This document shows positions 45,792 to 54,959 of a stretch of 64,000 nt of DNA, piece by piece; position 1 is the first letter of the stretch, and each line of letters starts with the position of its first letter. The DNA lies in assembly GCF_900109095.1 (NCBI RefSeq), contig NZ_FNYZ01000001.1, positions 930,001 to 994,000 of the forward strand, given 5' to 3'. Below the pieces are notes generated by a model that worked only from the letters and a program-made list of their open reading frames with translations, was not told where the DNA came from and searched no databases. The position numbers and the translations under genes are program-made. This DNA is from Sphingobium sp. AP50. GTDB lineage: Bacteria > Pseudomonadota > Alphaproteobacteria > Sphingomonadales > Sphingomonadaceae.

Positions 45792-47615
45792 ATGCGCTGG
45801 CCGCGGGGGAACGCCAAATGGGCGCTGGGCAGCTTTGCGCTCGCTCTGGCCTTGCCCGTGGTGGCGCAGCAGGCGCCCGAATCGCTGCTGCCGCCCGGTT
45901 TCGGCGACGCGCCCGAAGCGCCGCCCGCCGCGCAACCATCGCGCCCCACCCAGGCCGCGCCCACAGCGCCCGCGCCCGGATCACCCAGCGCGCCGATGGT
46001 GCAGCCGCTCAATCCGGCCACGCCGCCTGACCTGTCGCTGATCGCCAATGCGGCTGAGGACGAACTGACGCCGGAGGAAATCGCGGCGCAGAAGGCGAAA
46101 TATGACCTGCCAGATACGGCGCGTCGTTCGCTCGACCGGATCGGCCCGCTGACGCCGCAGACGCGCGGCTTCGAGCCCGATGCCTTCGGGAACGAATCGG
46201 GCAAATATCTCGCCGCGCTGATGAAGGAGACGCATGCGCCGATCGTATCGCGCTGGGCTTCCATCCTGCTGCGCCGGGCGCTGCTGACCGCGAGCGATAC
46301 GCCGCGCGATATCGATGGCGCGGACTGGGCGGCGGAGCGCGCCTGGCTGCTGCTGCGCATGGGGGAGGCCGACAATGCCCGCCTGATGGTGCAGAGCGTC
46401 GATCCCGACCGTTATTCCGCGCGCCTTTATGCCGTGGCGATGCAGACCTATCTGGCGACGGCTGACCCGGCGGGCCTGTGCCCGCTGTCGGCAGGCGCCC
46501 TGCGCTTCAGCAAGGAACCCGGCTGGGACATGACGCGCGCCATGTGCGCGGCGCTGTCCGGCGATCAGGGCACGGCCAGCGGGGCGCTCAATCAGGCGCA
46601 GCGCAAGGGCGTGGTGCGCGGCGTGGATTACCGGCTGGCGGAAAAGATCGTCGGCACCGGCTTCAACGCGCGCCGTTCGGTGAAGATCGAATGGGAAGGC
46701 GTCGACCGCCTGACAGCCTGGCGTTTCGGTCTGGCGACGGCGTTGAATGTCGAGATACCGCAGGAACTTTATGGCACGGCGGGGCAGCATGTCCGCGCGT
46801 GGGAAGCGCGCGCGCCGGCGCTGACGGCGCTGCGGCGGCGGCCCGGCGTCGATATCGCGGCGCGGCTGGGCGTGCTGTCCAATGCGGCGCTCGTTGGCTT
46901 CTATGGTCAGGTTCGCACCGATGGCGATGTGCCGGGCGATCTGGCGGACAAGGTCGACGCGCTGCGTACCGCCTATGCCGGGGCGACCGTGGGCGATCGG
47001 CTGGGCGGGATGCGCAGTTGGTGGGGCGATGAAGCCAAGCCGGACTATGTCGGCCTGATCGCGACGGCACGGGCGGCGGCCGCTCTGCCGGTGGCGCAGG
47101 CGGAGGCGCAGGATGCGGCCAATCTGGTCGCGGCGATGTTGACGGCTGGCTACGACCGCAACGCCGCGCGCTGGGCGCGGGCGATCGGCCAGCTGGACGG
47201 CACGGGTGCGTCGCAATTCTGGGCCTTGCTGGCGGTGGGTGCGCCCAGCCCGGTGGTCGACATCAATAGCAGCCGGGTATCGGGCTATGTCAGCGATGCC
47301 GGGCCGGAAAAGGGCCGGATGCTGATTGCCGCGCTGGCCGGGCTGTCGCGCCTGTCCGGGCAGGATGCCGCGTCGCTGGCGCAGGATAATGGCGTGACGC
47401 TGGTCGCCAACAGCCGCTGGGCGCGCGCGATCGGCGCGGCGGCCGGGCGGGGCGAAAAGGCCACGGTGGCGCTGCTGGCGGCGGTCGGCATGCAGGGCAA
47501 TGACTGGAGTCATTTGCCGGCCGGGCATCTCTATCATGTCGTGGCTGCATTGCATCGCGTGGGGCTGGACCCCGAAGCGCGCATGATCGCGGCCGAGGCG
47601 ATCAGCCGTAGCTGA
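45792..47615 (+). CDS. Exported hypothetical protein, probably helical-repeat
   Basis: A 607-residue protein with a signal peptide (LGSFALALALPVVAQ) followed by a Pro/Ala-rich stretch to about residue 75, then a long Ala/Leu-rich helical body with regularly spaced WA, ARL and AALSGD motifs suggestive of alpha-solenoid repeats. No enzyme motif found. Its place between aroK and xer, with two-base spacing to the recombinase gene, seems fixed by operon structure. Likely periplasmic. Function unknown; envelope or chromosome-end-of-cycle roles would be guesses. Confidence 0.85.
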   Translation: MRWPRGNAKWALGSFALALALPVVAQQAPESLLPPGFGDAPEAPPAAQPSRPTQAAPTAPAPGSPSAPMVQPLNPATPPDLSLIANAAEDELTPEEIAAQKAKYDLPDTARRSLDRIGPLTPQTRGFEPDAFGNESGKYLAALMKETHAPIVSRWASILLRRALLTASDTPRDIDGADWAAERAWLLLRMGEADNARLMVQSVDPDRYSARLYAVAMQTYLATADPAGLCPLSAGALRFSKEPGWDMTRAMCAALSGDQGTASGALNQAQRKGVVRGVDYRLAEKIVGTGFNARRSVKIEWEGVDRLTAWRFGLATALNVEIPQELYGTAGQHVRAWEARAPALTALRRRPGVDIAARLGVLSNAALVGFYGQVRTDGDVPGDLADKVDALRTAYAGATVGDRLGGMRSWWGDEAKPDYVGLIATARAAAALPVAQAEAQDAANLVAAMLTAGYDRNAARWARAIGQLDGTGASQFWALLAVGAPSPVVDINSSRVSGYVSDAGPEKGRMLIAALAGLSRLSGQDAASLAQDNGVTLVANSRWARAIGAAAGRGEKATVALLAAVGMQGNDWSHLPAGHLYHVVAALHRVGLDPEARMIAAEAISRS

Positions 47616-47617
47616 CC

Positions 47618-48550
47618 ATGGGGCAGGATGACGCCGCCCTGATCGACCGCTTTCTGGAAATGATGGCGGCGGAACGCGGTGCGTCGCGCAATACTTTGCT
47701 GGCCTATCGCGCCGACCTGACCGGGGCAGGCGACTTGCTGGGCGGGCTGGGCGACGCGAGCAAGGCGGCGATCGGGACGCTGGCGGAACAATGGGCAGGG
47801 TTGGCAGCCGCTTCGGTGGCGCGCAAGACATCGGCGTTGCGGGCCTTCTACGCCTTTCTGGAGGAAGAGGGGCTGCGCGCGGACAATCCTTCCGTTGCCT
47901 TGCCGCGCCCGGTGCGGGGACGATCGCTGCCCAAGATATTGTCGACGGGTGAGGTCGATCTGTTCTTCGGCTGGATATCCGAACGGCTGGCGGTGGAGCA
48001 TCCTATTCCGCTCGACCTGCGGCTCGCGGCGTTGATCGAACTGCTTTATGGATCGGGCCTGCGCGCGACGGAACTGGTGTCGCTGCCGCGCCGGGCCCTG
48101 GCGGTGGACCGGCCCTTCCTGATCCTGAAGGGGAAGGGCGCGCGGGAGCGGTTGGTGCCGATATCCGATCGGGCGCGCGCTGCCGTGGGCGCATGGCTGC
48201 CGCATGTGCCGGCGGACAGTGTGTGGCTGTTTCCTTCGGGGAAGAGCCACCTTAGCCGTATCCGCCTCTATCAGTTGGTGAAGAGTCTTGCCGCCGCGGT
48301 GGGCATCGCGCCCGAACGGGTCAGCCCCCATGTGCTGCGCCATGCCTTTGCCACCCATTTGCTGGAGGGCGGGGCGGATCTGCGCGCGCTCCAGATGATG
48401 CTGGGTCATGCCGACATCGGCACGACGCAAATTTATACCCATGTGGACAGCCGAAGGCTGGTCGAACTGGTCAATAAGCGCCATCCGCTGGCGGCGATGA
48501 CAGGCCGGAACCCGCATCCGCGCGTTGACGGCGACGCGCCATCGCCCTAA
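47618..48550 (+). CDS. xerD: Tyrosine recombinase XerD-like
   Basis: A 310-residue tyrosine recombinase that would resolve chromosome dimers at dif with a partner Xer. The N-terminal SAM-like DNA-binding domain (1-100) is followed by the catalytic domain with the R in GLRATEL, K in [30 protein letters not shown] with the nucleophilic tyrosine. Its housekeeping neighbours (aroK, accA) argue for Xer rather than a phage integrase. XerC and XerD cannot be told apart firmly. AccA follows after 11 bases. Confidence 0.88.
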   Translation: MGQDDAALIDRFLEMMAAERGASRNTLLAYRADLTGAGDLLGGLGDASKAAIGTLAEQWAGLAAASVARKTSALRAFYAFLEEEGLRADNPSVALPRPVRGRSLPKILSTGEVDLFFGWISERLAVEHPIPLDLRLAALIELLYGSGLRATELVSLPRRALAVDRPFLILKGKGARERLVPISDRARAAVGAWLPHVPADSVWLFPSGKSHLSRIRLYQLVKSLAAAVGIAPERVSPHVLRHAFATHLLEGGADLRALQMMLGHADIGTTQIYTHVDSRRLVELVNKRHPLAAMTGRNPHPRVDGDAPSP

Positions 48551-48561
48551 CGCCTTGCGCC

Positions 48562-49506
48562 ATGGTAAGCTTTCTGGAATTTGAAAAGCCGATCGCGGAG
48601 CTGGAAGCGCGCATCGTCGAACTGCGCGCGACCGCCAGCGTGGGTGATATCAACATCGATGGCGAGATCGCGACGCTGGAGCAGCGCGCGGCCAAGCTGC
48701 TGGCAGACACCTATGCCAAGCTGACGCCCTGGCAGAAGACGCAGGTCGCACGGCACCCCGACCGTCCGCATTTCAAGGACTATGTCGCGGGCATGTTCGA
48801 CAATTTCATGCCGCTGGCCGGCGACCGCGCCTTTGCCGACGATCAGGCGATCATCGGCGGCTTCGCCACGCTGGGCGAGCGCAAGGTCATGGTGATCGGC
48901 CATGAAAAGGGCGACGATACCGCCAGCCGCGTGCGCCACAATTTCGGCATGGCCAAACCGGAAGGCTATCGCAAGGCGATCCGCCTGATGGAACTGGCCG
49001 ACCGATTCGGCCTGCCGGTGGTCAGCCTGGTCGATACGTCGGGCGCTTTCCCTGGCGTGCAGGCGGAAGAACGCGGTCAGGCCGAAGCCATCGCCCGTTC
49101 GACCGAAGCCTGTCTGGCGCTGGGCGTGCCGATGGTCGCGGCCGTGGTCGGCGAAGGCGGATCGGGCGGCGCGATCGCGCTGGCGGCGGCGAATCGCGTG
49201 CTGATGTTCGAACATGCCATCTATTCGGTGATTTCGCCGGAAGGCTGCGCATCGATCCTGTGGCGCACCGCCGAAAAGGCGAGCGATGCAGCGACCGCGA
49301 TGCAGGTGACGGCGCAGCATTTGAAGACGCTGGGCGTGATCGACCGGATCGTGGCGGAACCGGTGGGCGGCGCCCATCGTGATCCGGTGCAGGCGATCGC
49401 CAATCTGGGTGCGGCGATCGAAGCTGAACTGGATGCGCTCGATGGCTTGGGCGCGCAGGCGTTGCGCACCGACCGCGCTGACAAGTTCCTCGCCATCGGC
49501 GTCTGA
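48562..49506 (+). CDS. accA: Acetyl-CoA carboxylase carboxyltransferase subunit alpha
   Basis: A 314-residue subunit that, with AccD, moves carboxyl from biotin to acetyl-CoA for fatty-acid synthesis. The N-terminal [12 protein letters not shown], the RPHFKDYV region, [15 protein letters not shown] and [11 protein letters not shown] are conserved. Length and start (MVSFLEFEK) are standard. Confidence 0.97.
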   Translation: MVSFLEFEKPIAELEARIVELRATASVGDINIDGEIATLEQRAAKLLADTYAKLTPWQKTQVARHPDRPHFKDYVAGMFDNFMPLAGDRAFADDQAIIGGFATLGERKVMVIGHEKGDDTASRVRHNFGMAKPEGYRKAIRLMELADRFGLPVVSLVDTSGAFPGVQAEERGQAEAIARSTEACLALGVPMVAAVVGEGGSGGAIALAAANRVLMFEHAIYSVISPEGCASILWRTAEKASDAATAMQVTAQHLKTLGVIDRIVAEPVGGAHRDPVQAIANLGAAIEAELDALDGLGAQALRTDRADKFLAIGV

Positions 49507-49635
49507 TTTCTCACCGGCCGGGCGCTGTCGACCGGCCGGAAAACAGGATTGATTGCGCGCTCTCCGCTCGCTTTTCCGGGAACGGCCCGCCATGGTTGCT
49601 CGTTACGTAGGGGTAACGGCAGAGGGTGGAGAGTC

Positions 49636-51111
49636 ATGAACTGGAAGATATCGCTGGGCTGCACGGGTGCGGCGCTGGCGGTGGCGTTGAGTGCGCCGGC
49701 GGTGATCGGGCAGCAGCGGGCGATTCGCACCGTTTCCTCGATCAGCGCGCAGGAAAAGGCGAGCGGCGCCAAACAGCATCCTGAATTGCTGAAGGAATTT
49801 GGCGGGGCCTATGTCGGCCCGCAGGCGAAATATGTGGAAGGGGTCGGGCGGCGGATCGCGGTCCAGTCCGGCCTGTCCAATGCGCAGGGGGATTTTACCG
49901 TCACCCTGCTCAACAGCCCGGTAAACAACGCCTTCGCCATCCCCGGCGGCTATGTCTATGTCACGCGCCAGTTGATGGCGCTGATGAATGACGAGGCCGA
50001 ACTGGCGGGCGTGCTGGGGCATGAGGTCGGCCATGTCGCCGCCCAGCATGGCCAGCGGCGGCAGAAGGCGGCGCAGCGCAATGCTATTGGCGGAGCGCTG
50101 CTGGGCGCGCTGGCCGGGGCGTTCCTGGGCGATTCGGGCCTGGCCGGACTGGTGCAGAAGGGGATCGGCACGGGCAGCCAGTTGCTGACGCTCAAATTCT
50201 CCCGCAGTCAGGAATATGAGGCGGACGATCTGGGCATCCGTTACCTTGCGTCGGGCGGCTATGATCCGCGCGCGCTGTCGGACATGCTGGCATCGCTGGC
50301 GGCGCAGAGCAATCTCGATGCGCAGGTGGCCGGCAATGCGCGATCGACGCCCGAATGGGCGAGTACCCATCCTGATCCAGCCTCCCGCGTGTCGCGCGCG
50401 GCAGAAGTCGCATCCGCGACTCGATCGACCAGCAAGGTGCGCAATCGCGACGCCTTCCTCAACGCGCTGGATGGGGTCCTCTATGGCGATGATCCCAAAC
50501 AGGGGGTGATTGACGGCAATCGCTTCCGCCATCCCGACCTGCGCGTCGCCTTTGCCGCGCCCAGCGGCTTCGGCATGGAAAATGGGTCGGACGCGGTGTC
50601 GATCACCGGGGCGGGCGGGCAGGCACAGTTCAGCGCGGCGGCCTATTCGGGCAATCTGGCGACCTATATCAACAGCGTGTTCGCCAAACTGGGCGGCGGC
50701 GATGGCGTGCCGGAGGGAGAGGTTAGTCGCACCACCGTTAACGGTCTGCCTGCCGCCTGGCGCACGGTGCGAGCGACCAGCCAGTCCAGTCAGGTCGATG
50801 CCACCGTCTTCGCCTATGAATTTGGTGATGGGAAAGCCTATCACTTCCTGCTGCTGACGCCGGCGGGGAAGGGGATTGGTCCCTTCACGTCGATGGTGCA
50901 GTCGGTACAACGCCTGTCGACGCAGGAAGCGGCGGCGATCAAGCCGCGCCGCGTGCAGGTGGTGACGGTCAAGGCGGGCGACACCGTCCAGTCGATGGCC
51001 AGGCGCATGGCCTATAGCGATTATCCGCTGGAACGCTTCCTGACGATCAATGCCCTGACATCGGGCGCCACGCTGCGGCCGGGGCAGCGGGTGAAGATCG
51101 TGAGCTGGTAA
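49636..51111 (+). CDS. Exported M48 metalloprotease with C-terminal LysM-like domain
   Basis: A 491-residue protein with a signal peptide (cleaved near IGQQ), an M48 zinc protease domain with HEVGH (129-133) and the third ligand in SRSQEYEADDLG, and a C-terminal segment (KAGDTVQSMARRM ... LRPGQRVKIV) like LysM. It resembles BepA/LoiP-type periplasmic proteases that process stalled outer-membrane proteins; the LysM-like end would tether it to peptidoglycan. GGAGAG lies before the ATG. A long palindromic repeat follows. Confidence 0.9.
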   Translation: MNWKISLGCTGAALAVALSAPAVIGQQRAIRTVSSISAQEKASGAKQHPELLKEFGGAYVGPQAKYVEGVGRRIAVQSGLSNAQGDFTVTLLNSPVNNAFAIPGGYVYVTRQLMALMNDEAELAGVLGHEVGHVAAQHGQRRQKAAQRNAIGGALLGALAGAFLGDSGLAGLVQKGIGTGSQLLTLKFSRSQEYEADDLGIRYLASGGYDPRALSDMLASLAAQSNLDAQVAGNARSTPEWASTHPDPASRVSRAAEVASATRSTSKVRNRDAFLNALDGVLYGDDPKQGVIDGNRFRHPDLRVAFAAPSGFGMENGSDAVSITGAGGQAQFSAAAYSGNLATYINSVFAKLGGGDGVPEGEVSRTTVNGLPAAWRTVRATSQSSQVDATVFAYEFGDGKAYHFLLLTPAGKGIGPFTSMVQSVQRLSTQEAAAIKPRRVQVVTVKAGDTVQSMARRMAYSDYPLERFLTINALTSGATLRPGQRVKIVSW

Positions 51112-51151
51112 GTGCTGGAAGGGAGCGTATTCTTTCGGATATAGAGCCATC

Positions 51152-51269
51152 CCGTTCGTCCTGAGTAGCCATTGAGCTTGTCGAAATGGCGTATCGAAGG
51201 ATCAGGCGCAGCGCTGGATGCTTCGATACGGGTCTTCGACTTCGCTCAGACCCTACTCAGCACGAACGG
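51152..51269. repeat. Long palindromic repeat, family B copy 2
   Basis: Outer arms CCGTTCGTCCTGAGTAG (51152-51168) and CTACTCAGCACGAACGG (51253-51269) pair over 17 bases with one mismatch; inner arms CGTATCGAAG (51190-51199) and CTTCGATACG (51221-51230) pair perfectly. Same family as 16220. Confidence 0.8.
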
Positions 51270-51286
51270 TTTGAAAGGGTGTAAAC

Positions 51287-51320
51287 GAAAAGAGGCGGCG
51301 AACCCAAGGTCCGCCGCCTC
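51287..51320 (-). terminator. Intrinsic terminator of the first Flp pilin gene
   Basis: GAGGCGGCG and CGCCGCCTC pair perfectly with an 11-nt loop; on the minus strand TTTTCG follows. Confidence 0.8.
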
Positions 51321-51343
51321 CTGTTCCGACAATCGTCTCAGGC

Positions 51344-51505
51344 TTACTTCAGGTTGCCCGAAACGTTGTTGAAGGTGCTGCCGAGCTTGCTGCCCAGGCT
51401 GGTCATCGCGCCGATGGCGGCGACGGCGATCAGCGCGGCGATCAGGCCGTATTCGATCGCGGTTGCACCCTTTTCATTCTTCAGCATCTTACGGACGAAC
51501 TTCAT
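51344..51505 (-). CDS. Flp/Fap type IVb pilin
   Basis: A 53-residue prepilin too short for most ORF cut-offs. The peptide starts MKFVRKMLKNEKGATAIEY, i.e. a short basic leader, the prepilin peptidase site after G13, and the AIEYGLIAALIAVAAI hydrophobic helix with the conserved glutamate-tyrosine pair. The mature protein would have 40 residues. GGAGAC precedes the ATG. A second, diverged pilin lies upstream on the same strand; no tad/cpa assembly genes are in the window. Confidence 0.93.
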   Translation of the reverse strand: MKFVRKMLKNEKGATAIEYGLIAALIAVAAIGAMTSLGSKLGSTFNNVSGNLK

Positions 51506-51589
51506 GTGACGTCTCCTTGAGTGAATTTCTACGTTAAACTACCCGGCCGCCCCGCTTGGATAATTGGTGGTCAGCAAGACTTGAATTAG

Positions 51590-51629
51590 AGCCGCTCTGT
51601 TGAAAAACCCTTAATGGGCAGAAGCGGCT
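51590..51629 (-). terminator. Hairpin after the second pilin gene
   Basis: AGCCGCTCTG and CAGAAGCGGCT pair with one bulge around a 19-nt loop that contains a T-run on the minus strand. It separates the two pilin genes; the weak tract after the stem suggests partial termination. Confidence 0.35.
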
Positions 51630-51644
51630 GTCAAAGATTGATGG

Positions 51645-51833
51645 TTAATTGTTGGTTACTTCTGTCGCGACGTTGTTCCACATCTTGGTGGTCTTGTTCG
51701 CGACATTGGTGAGCGCGGCGATCATGGCCAGAACGACCATCGCCAGGATCAGCGCATATTCGATGGCGGTGGCGCCGCGTTGGCACCGCACCAGTCCCCA
51801 TCGGGCAATGATCTCTAGAAGCCCGCGCATCAT
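51645..51833 (-). CDS. Second Flp family type IVb pilin
   Basis: A 62-residue prepilin with leader MMRGLLEIIARWGLVRCQRG, cleavage before ATAIEYALILAMV, and a short polar tail ending VTNN. It differs from the other pilin by a longer leader with a cysteine and by its tail, so it may be a minor pilin. Start ATG is chosen; a GTG three codons earlier and the adjacent second ATG are alternatives. GGGGAA lies just before. Confidence 0.85.
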   Translation of the reverse strand: MMRGLLEIIARWGLVRCQRGATAIEYALILAMVVLAMIAALTNVANKTTKMWNNVATEVTNN

Positions 51834-51913
51834 TTTCCCCACTTGGCTACAGACAGTCCCCGCAAGACGTGTAAAGCAACCACGGTTAACAAAGCCCTTT
51901 TGCCCGGAACCCT

Positions 51914-52321
51914 ATGTCGTCTTTTTCCCCCCTGTTCGTTGTCGCCGTAGCGTTGGTGGATGCCGATGGCCGGGTGCTGTTGCAGCAGCGCCCGCCCGGC
52001 AAGGCGATGGCGGGCCTGTGGGAGTTTCCCGGCGGCAAGGTGGAGCCGGGCGAGGCGCCCGAAGCGGCGCTGGTCCGCGAGCTGGAAGAGGAACTGGGGA
52101 TAGAGACGCATGCCAGCTGTCTGGCGCCCGCGATCTTCGCCAGCGAACCGCTGGGCGACCGGCATCTGCTGTTGTTGCTCTATGTCTGTCGCAAGTGGAA
52201 GGGCGTGCCCCAGATGCATGAGGCGACGGCGCTCAAATGGGTGCGGCCGGCGCAGATGTACGGGCTTGAGATGCCGCCGGCGGATCTGCCGCTGATCGGG
52301 CTGCTGGAAGCGTTGCTGTAA
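51914..52321 (+). CDS. mutT: MutT-like Nudix hydrolase (8-oxo-dGTP diphosphatase)
   Basis: A 135-residue Nudix enzyme that cleans oxidised nucleotides. The full Nudix box G-x5-E-x7-REUxEExGU is present from GGKVEPGE through RELEEELGI (about residues 40-63). The WEFPGGK lead-in is characteristic of MutT. It converges on bacterioferritin across a shared terminator. Other Nudix substrates cannot be excluded. Confidence 0.9.
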   Translation: MSSFSPLFVVAVALVDADGRVLLQQRPPGKAMAGLWEFPGGKVEPGEAPEAALVRELEEELGIETHASCLAPAIFASEPLGDRHLLLLLYVCRKWKGVPQMHEATALKWVRPAQMYGLEMPPADLPLIGLLEALL

Positions 52322-52324
52322 TAG

Positions 52325-52353
52325 AAAAAGGGGCGCCCCGGCGGGACGCCCCT
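52325..52353 (-). terminator. Terminator of the bacterioferritin gene
   Basis: On the minus strand GGGGCGTCCC and GGGGCGCCCC pair over 10 bp (one wobble) with a 3-nt loop, followed by TTTTTC. It may also stop mutT transcripts coming from the other side. Confidence 0.85.
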
Positions 52354-52379
52354 CAAAATTACGCGCAAGTTGGCGAGGA

Positions 52380-52859
52380 TCAGTCTTCCTTGGCCTTGCT
52401 CTGCAACTGTACATAATTCTGGATGCCCATGCGTTCGATCATTTCGAACTGGGTTTCCAGCGTGTCGACATGCTCTTCCTCGCTTTCGAGGATGTACTGG
52501 AACAGGTCGCGGCTGACGAAATCCTTGATGGATTCGCAATAGGCGATCGCGTCGCGCAGCACGGGCAGCGCTTCATATTCCAGTTCGAGGTCGGCCTTGA
52601 GGATTTCCTCGACGGTTTCGCCGATCTTCAGGCGGCCGAGCAACTGGAAGTTAGGCAGGCCGTCCAGGAACAGGATGCGCTCCGCCACCTTGTCGGCGTG
52701 CTTCATCTCATCGATGGATTCGGCATATTCGAACTTGGCCAGCTTCTCGATGCCCCAATGGTTGAGCACGCGATAGTGGAGGAAATATTGGTTGATCGCG
52801 GTCAGCTCATTCTTGAGCACCTCGTTCAGATAGTCGATGACTTTCGGGTCGCCCTTCAT
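52380..52859 (-). CDS. bfr: Bacterioferritin
   Basis: A 159-residue ferritin-like iron-storage protein forming 24-mer shells. MKGDPKVIDYLN is the classic start; ferroxidase ligands E18 (NELTA), ESIDEMKHAD with E51, haem ligand M52 and H54, E94, and ESEEEH with E127 and H130 are present. It stores ferric iron and binds haem between subunits. Bfd lies 164 bases upstream on the same strand, so the release partner is encoded next to it. Confidence 0.96.
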   Translation of the reverse strand: MKGDPKVIDYLNEVLKNELTAINQYFLHYRVLNHWGIEKLAKFEYAESIDEMKHADKVAERILFLDGLPNFQLLGRLKIGETVEEILKADLELEYEALPVLRDAIAYCESIKDFVSRDLFQYILESEEEHVDTLETQFEMIERMGIQNYVQLQSKAKED

Positions 52860-53023
52860 GGCGTTATACTCCGGCAGAATATGGGGAACGCCGTAAGTAT
52901 ATCGTTTCGGCTGCTCTCTGTTAAGCCGAAAACCCTTGAGAATTAGGGATTTTTCACCACGCTATTGCGTGATGTTCTCGCCTTTCCCGTGCGGATGCTT
53001 CGCAATCCTGTCAGGCGGGCCTG

Positions 53024-53194
53024 TCAGACCGAAGCGCGTTCCGCGGCGATGATGGTGCGGGCGAAGGACACGCACTGGCCGCATTTGGGGCGGCGGCCAA
53101 ATTGGGCGTAAGCGCTGCACGGCGTGTCAGCGCCGTTACGTGCCGCTTCCCGCACGTCTTTTTCCCGAATAGCATTGCAAACGCACACGACCAT
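53024..53194 (-). CDS. bfd: Bacterioferritin-associated ferredoxin
   Basis: A 56-residue [2Fe-2S] protein that reduces bacterioferritin to release iron. It begins MVVCVCNAIREKDV with the Cys-x-Cys pair (C4, C6) and ends with KCGQC, the Cys-x2-Cys pair, the four BFD ligands. The ATG has AGGAGA upstream; longer open frame is not conserved-looking. A promoter with a 17-bp spacer lies just upstream. Confidence 0.93.
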   Translation of the reverse strand: MVVCVCNAIREKDVREAARNGADTPCSAYAQFGRRPKCGQCVSFARTIIAAERASV

Positions 53195-53219
53195 CGAAGG
53201 GATTCTCCTGATGGATCGG

Positions 53220-53248
53220 GAGATAGCGTGCATGATAATAGGTCGCAA
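53220..53248 (-). promoter_or_regulatory. Candidate bfd promoter with AT-rich operator-like spacer
   Basis: On the minus strand TTGCGA, 17 bases, TATCTC; expected start about 20 bases before the bfd ATG. The spacer region (CATGATAATA ... TAGTAAT on the plus strand) is unusually AT-rich and roughly symmetric, as iron-regulator sites often are. No match to a defined Fur or Irr box is claimed. Confidence 0.4.
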
Positions 53249-53254
53249 TAGTAA

Positions 53255-54496
53255 TCAGGTGATTTTGCGAATCTTTTGCGGCCGGCTGAGGCACAGGCTG
53301 CGCCAGACCCATTCGGCCGGTCCCATCGCGAATCGCGCTGCATAGGGTTTCGACCAGAGCAGCATTACCGCCCAGATCGCCAGCACGAACAGCGGGAGGA
53401 GGGCTGGGCGGACATGGCCGAACAGGCCAAGGCCCCAGCCATAGAAGAGCGCGGTCATGATCAGGCTGGTGCCCAGATAGTTGCTGAGCGTCATCCGGCC
53501 CGCAGCGGCGATACGGCCGACCAGCGGGCTGGTGCGATGGCGGGCCATCAGCCAGAGGATCAGCGCCGCCCAGCCGACGGTCAGCGGGATGCGGAAGGGC
53601 AGCGACCAGACGAGCGCGACGCCATAGGCGGGGAGGGGGGCGAAGCCGCTCCACCATACCCACAGGGCCAGCGCCGCCATGGGCGGCAGGCCGATGAGGA
53701 AGCAATGACGGGCGGTGCGGCGATATTGCTCCGCTTCCCAGCCGCCGGTCAGAAAACCGCCCTTCAGCATCGCCATGCCGAGCAGCATGAAGCCCAGCGT
53801 CTCAAAGGCGGTGAACAGGAAGCCCCACACCCATTCGCCGGGAAATTCGGCCAGTTTCGATTGCAGGATCGTGGCAAAGCCGCTGCGATAGGTGAGGATT
53901 TCGCCCTGCGTCGCGGTGTTGGCGGGATCGGACAGGGCGCTCATGAAATCGGTGAAGCCGGTGCGCATGGCGATGCTGGCATCCGGCGCGGCGGCGCCGT
54001 TCCGCCAGAGATAGAGGCTGGCGATAAAGGCTGCGACCAGCAGGAATTGCAGCAGAAAGAAGAGGAAGGCGCGCTTGACCAGATCGAGCGGCTCCAGTCG
54101 GACGAAGAGCATCGCGAACAGGCCGACCAGCGCATAGACGCGCAAAATGTCGCCCCACCACAGCAGGAAGAAATGCGCGCAGCCCAGCACGAACAGCCAG
54201 CCGAGGCGAACCATCTGCGTGCGTCGCCCGTCGCGCCCGGCCATTTCCTCCCGATCGATCAGCAGCAGCATCGACGCGCCGAACAGCAGGGCGAACAGGC
54301 CGCGCATCTTGCCGTCGACGAACAACAGGCTGATGGCCCAGAAAACCACGTCCCCGGCGCCCGTCCAGCCCGACACCGCCGGATTGATATAGGCATTTTG
54401 CGGCAGGGCGAAGGCGGTGATGTTCATCCACACTATGCCCATGACCGCGCAGCCACGCAGCACGTCCATGGCGGGAATGCGGGGGGAGGATGACAT
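53255..54496 (-). CDS. DUF418 domain-containing membrane protein
   Basis: A 413-residue polytopic inner-membrane protein with about ten hydrophobic segments. The start RIPAMDVLRGCAVMGIVWMNI is the DUF418/acyltransferase-3-like signature, and the C-terminal part with TLSNYLGTS and FGLGLFG matches the DUF418 region. Family members are thought to be transporters or acyltransferases of unknown role. The stop lies 60 bases from the bfd start, on the same strand, so the unit could run DUF418-bfd-bfr. Confidence 0.85.
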   Translation of the reverse strand: MSSSPRIPAMDVLRGCAVMGIVWMNITAFALPQNAYINPAVSGWTGAGDVVFWAISLLFVDGKMRGLFALLFGASMLLLIDREEMAGRDGRRTQMVRLGWLFVLGCAHFFLLWWGDILRVYALVGLFAMLFVRLEPLDLVKRAFLFFLLQFLLVAAFIASLYLWRNGAAAPDASIAMRTGFTDFMSALSDPANTATQGEILTYRSGFATILQSKLAEFPGEWVWGFLFTAFETLGFMLLGMAMLKGGFLTGGWEAEQYRRTARHCFLIGLPPMAALALWVWWSGFAPLPAYGVALVWSLPFRIPLTVGWAALILWLMARHRTSPLVGRIAAAGRMTLSNYLGTSLIMTALFYGWGLGLFGHVRPALLPLFVLAIWAVMLLWSKPYAARFAMGPAEWVWRSLCLSRPQKIRKIT

Positions 54497-54959
54497 GGCG
54501 TGCAGGTTCCTTTGGGGGCGGTCGGTAAGGCGTTGCCAATGCGCCTAGAGCCTTTGCACAGGCGGTGAAAAGACTCTTGTTCCTTGCGGTCGTATTTTCG
54601 CGCGGTTGGGCGGCGTGCATATGTTCGGGATGGAGGAAGGCGGCCATTTTTGTCACTCCTTCTCCCTTGGAGGGAGAAGGATACGAAGCCTTACCGCGTA
54701 GCGGTTAGGCGAAGTTGGATGAGGGGGATTGGCGCAGCTTCAGCGCATTAGTGTGAGGTTGTAGCCCCCTCACCCAGCTACGACTAGGCAGCAAGCTGCC
54801 AAGTCTCCGCAGCCCTCTCCCTCAAGGGAGAGGGGTAAAGAAGGTCCGCCCCAAAAAAATCCGCCCGCGCCCTCTAACGGCACCTGAATTTGCCCGCGGC
54901 ACCTAGCCTGCGGCTCCAAGGCGTTGACCACGGCCCTGCAAATCGACAATGCCGCACCC
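54497..54959. other. Gene-free gap of 463 bases
   Basis: No convincing coding sequence on either strand. Bases 54657-54836 are composite palindromic repeats (separate entry). The remainder should hold the promoters of the two divergent neighbours, but no clear boxes stand out to me. Confidence 0.6.
54657..54836. repeat. Composite family C palindromic repeats
   Basis: Left: TCCTTCTCCCT/AGGGAGAAGGA (54657-54681, loop TGG) then a CCGC/GCGG hairpin. Right: CCCTCTCCCT/AGGGAGAGGG (54813-54834, loop CA). Between them are short inverted pairs including AGCTGCC-like palindromes. Two elements face each other as at 43684. Confidence 0.7.

Noticed and set aside
47618..48550. Tyrosine recombinase as a phage or island integrase
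   Set aside because: No att-like repeats, tRNA or phage genes nearby; two- and eleven-base spacing with housekeeping genes fits Xer.
51649..52221. Open frame opposite the second pilin running into mutT
   Set aside because: It is an out-of-frame read-through of mutT joined to antisense pilin sequence.
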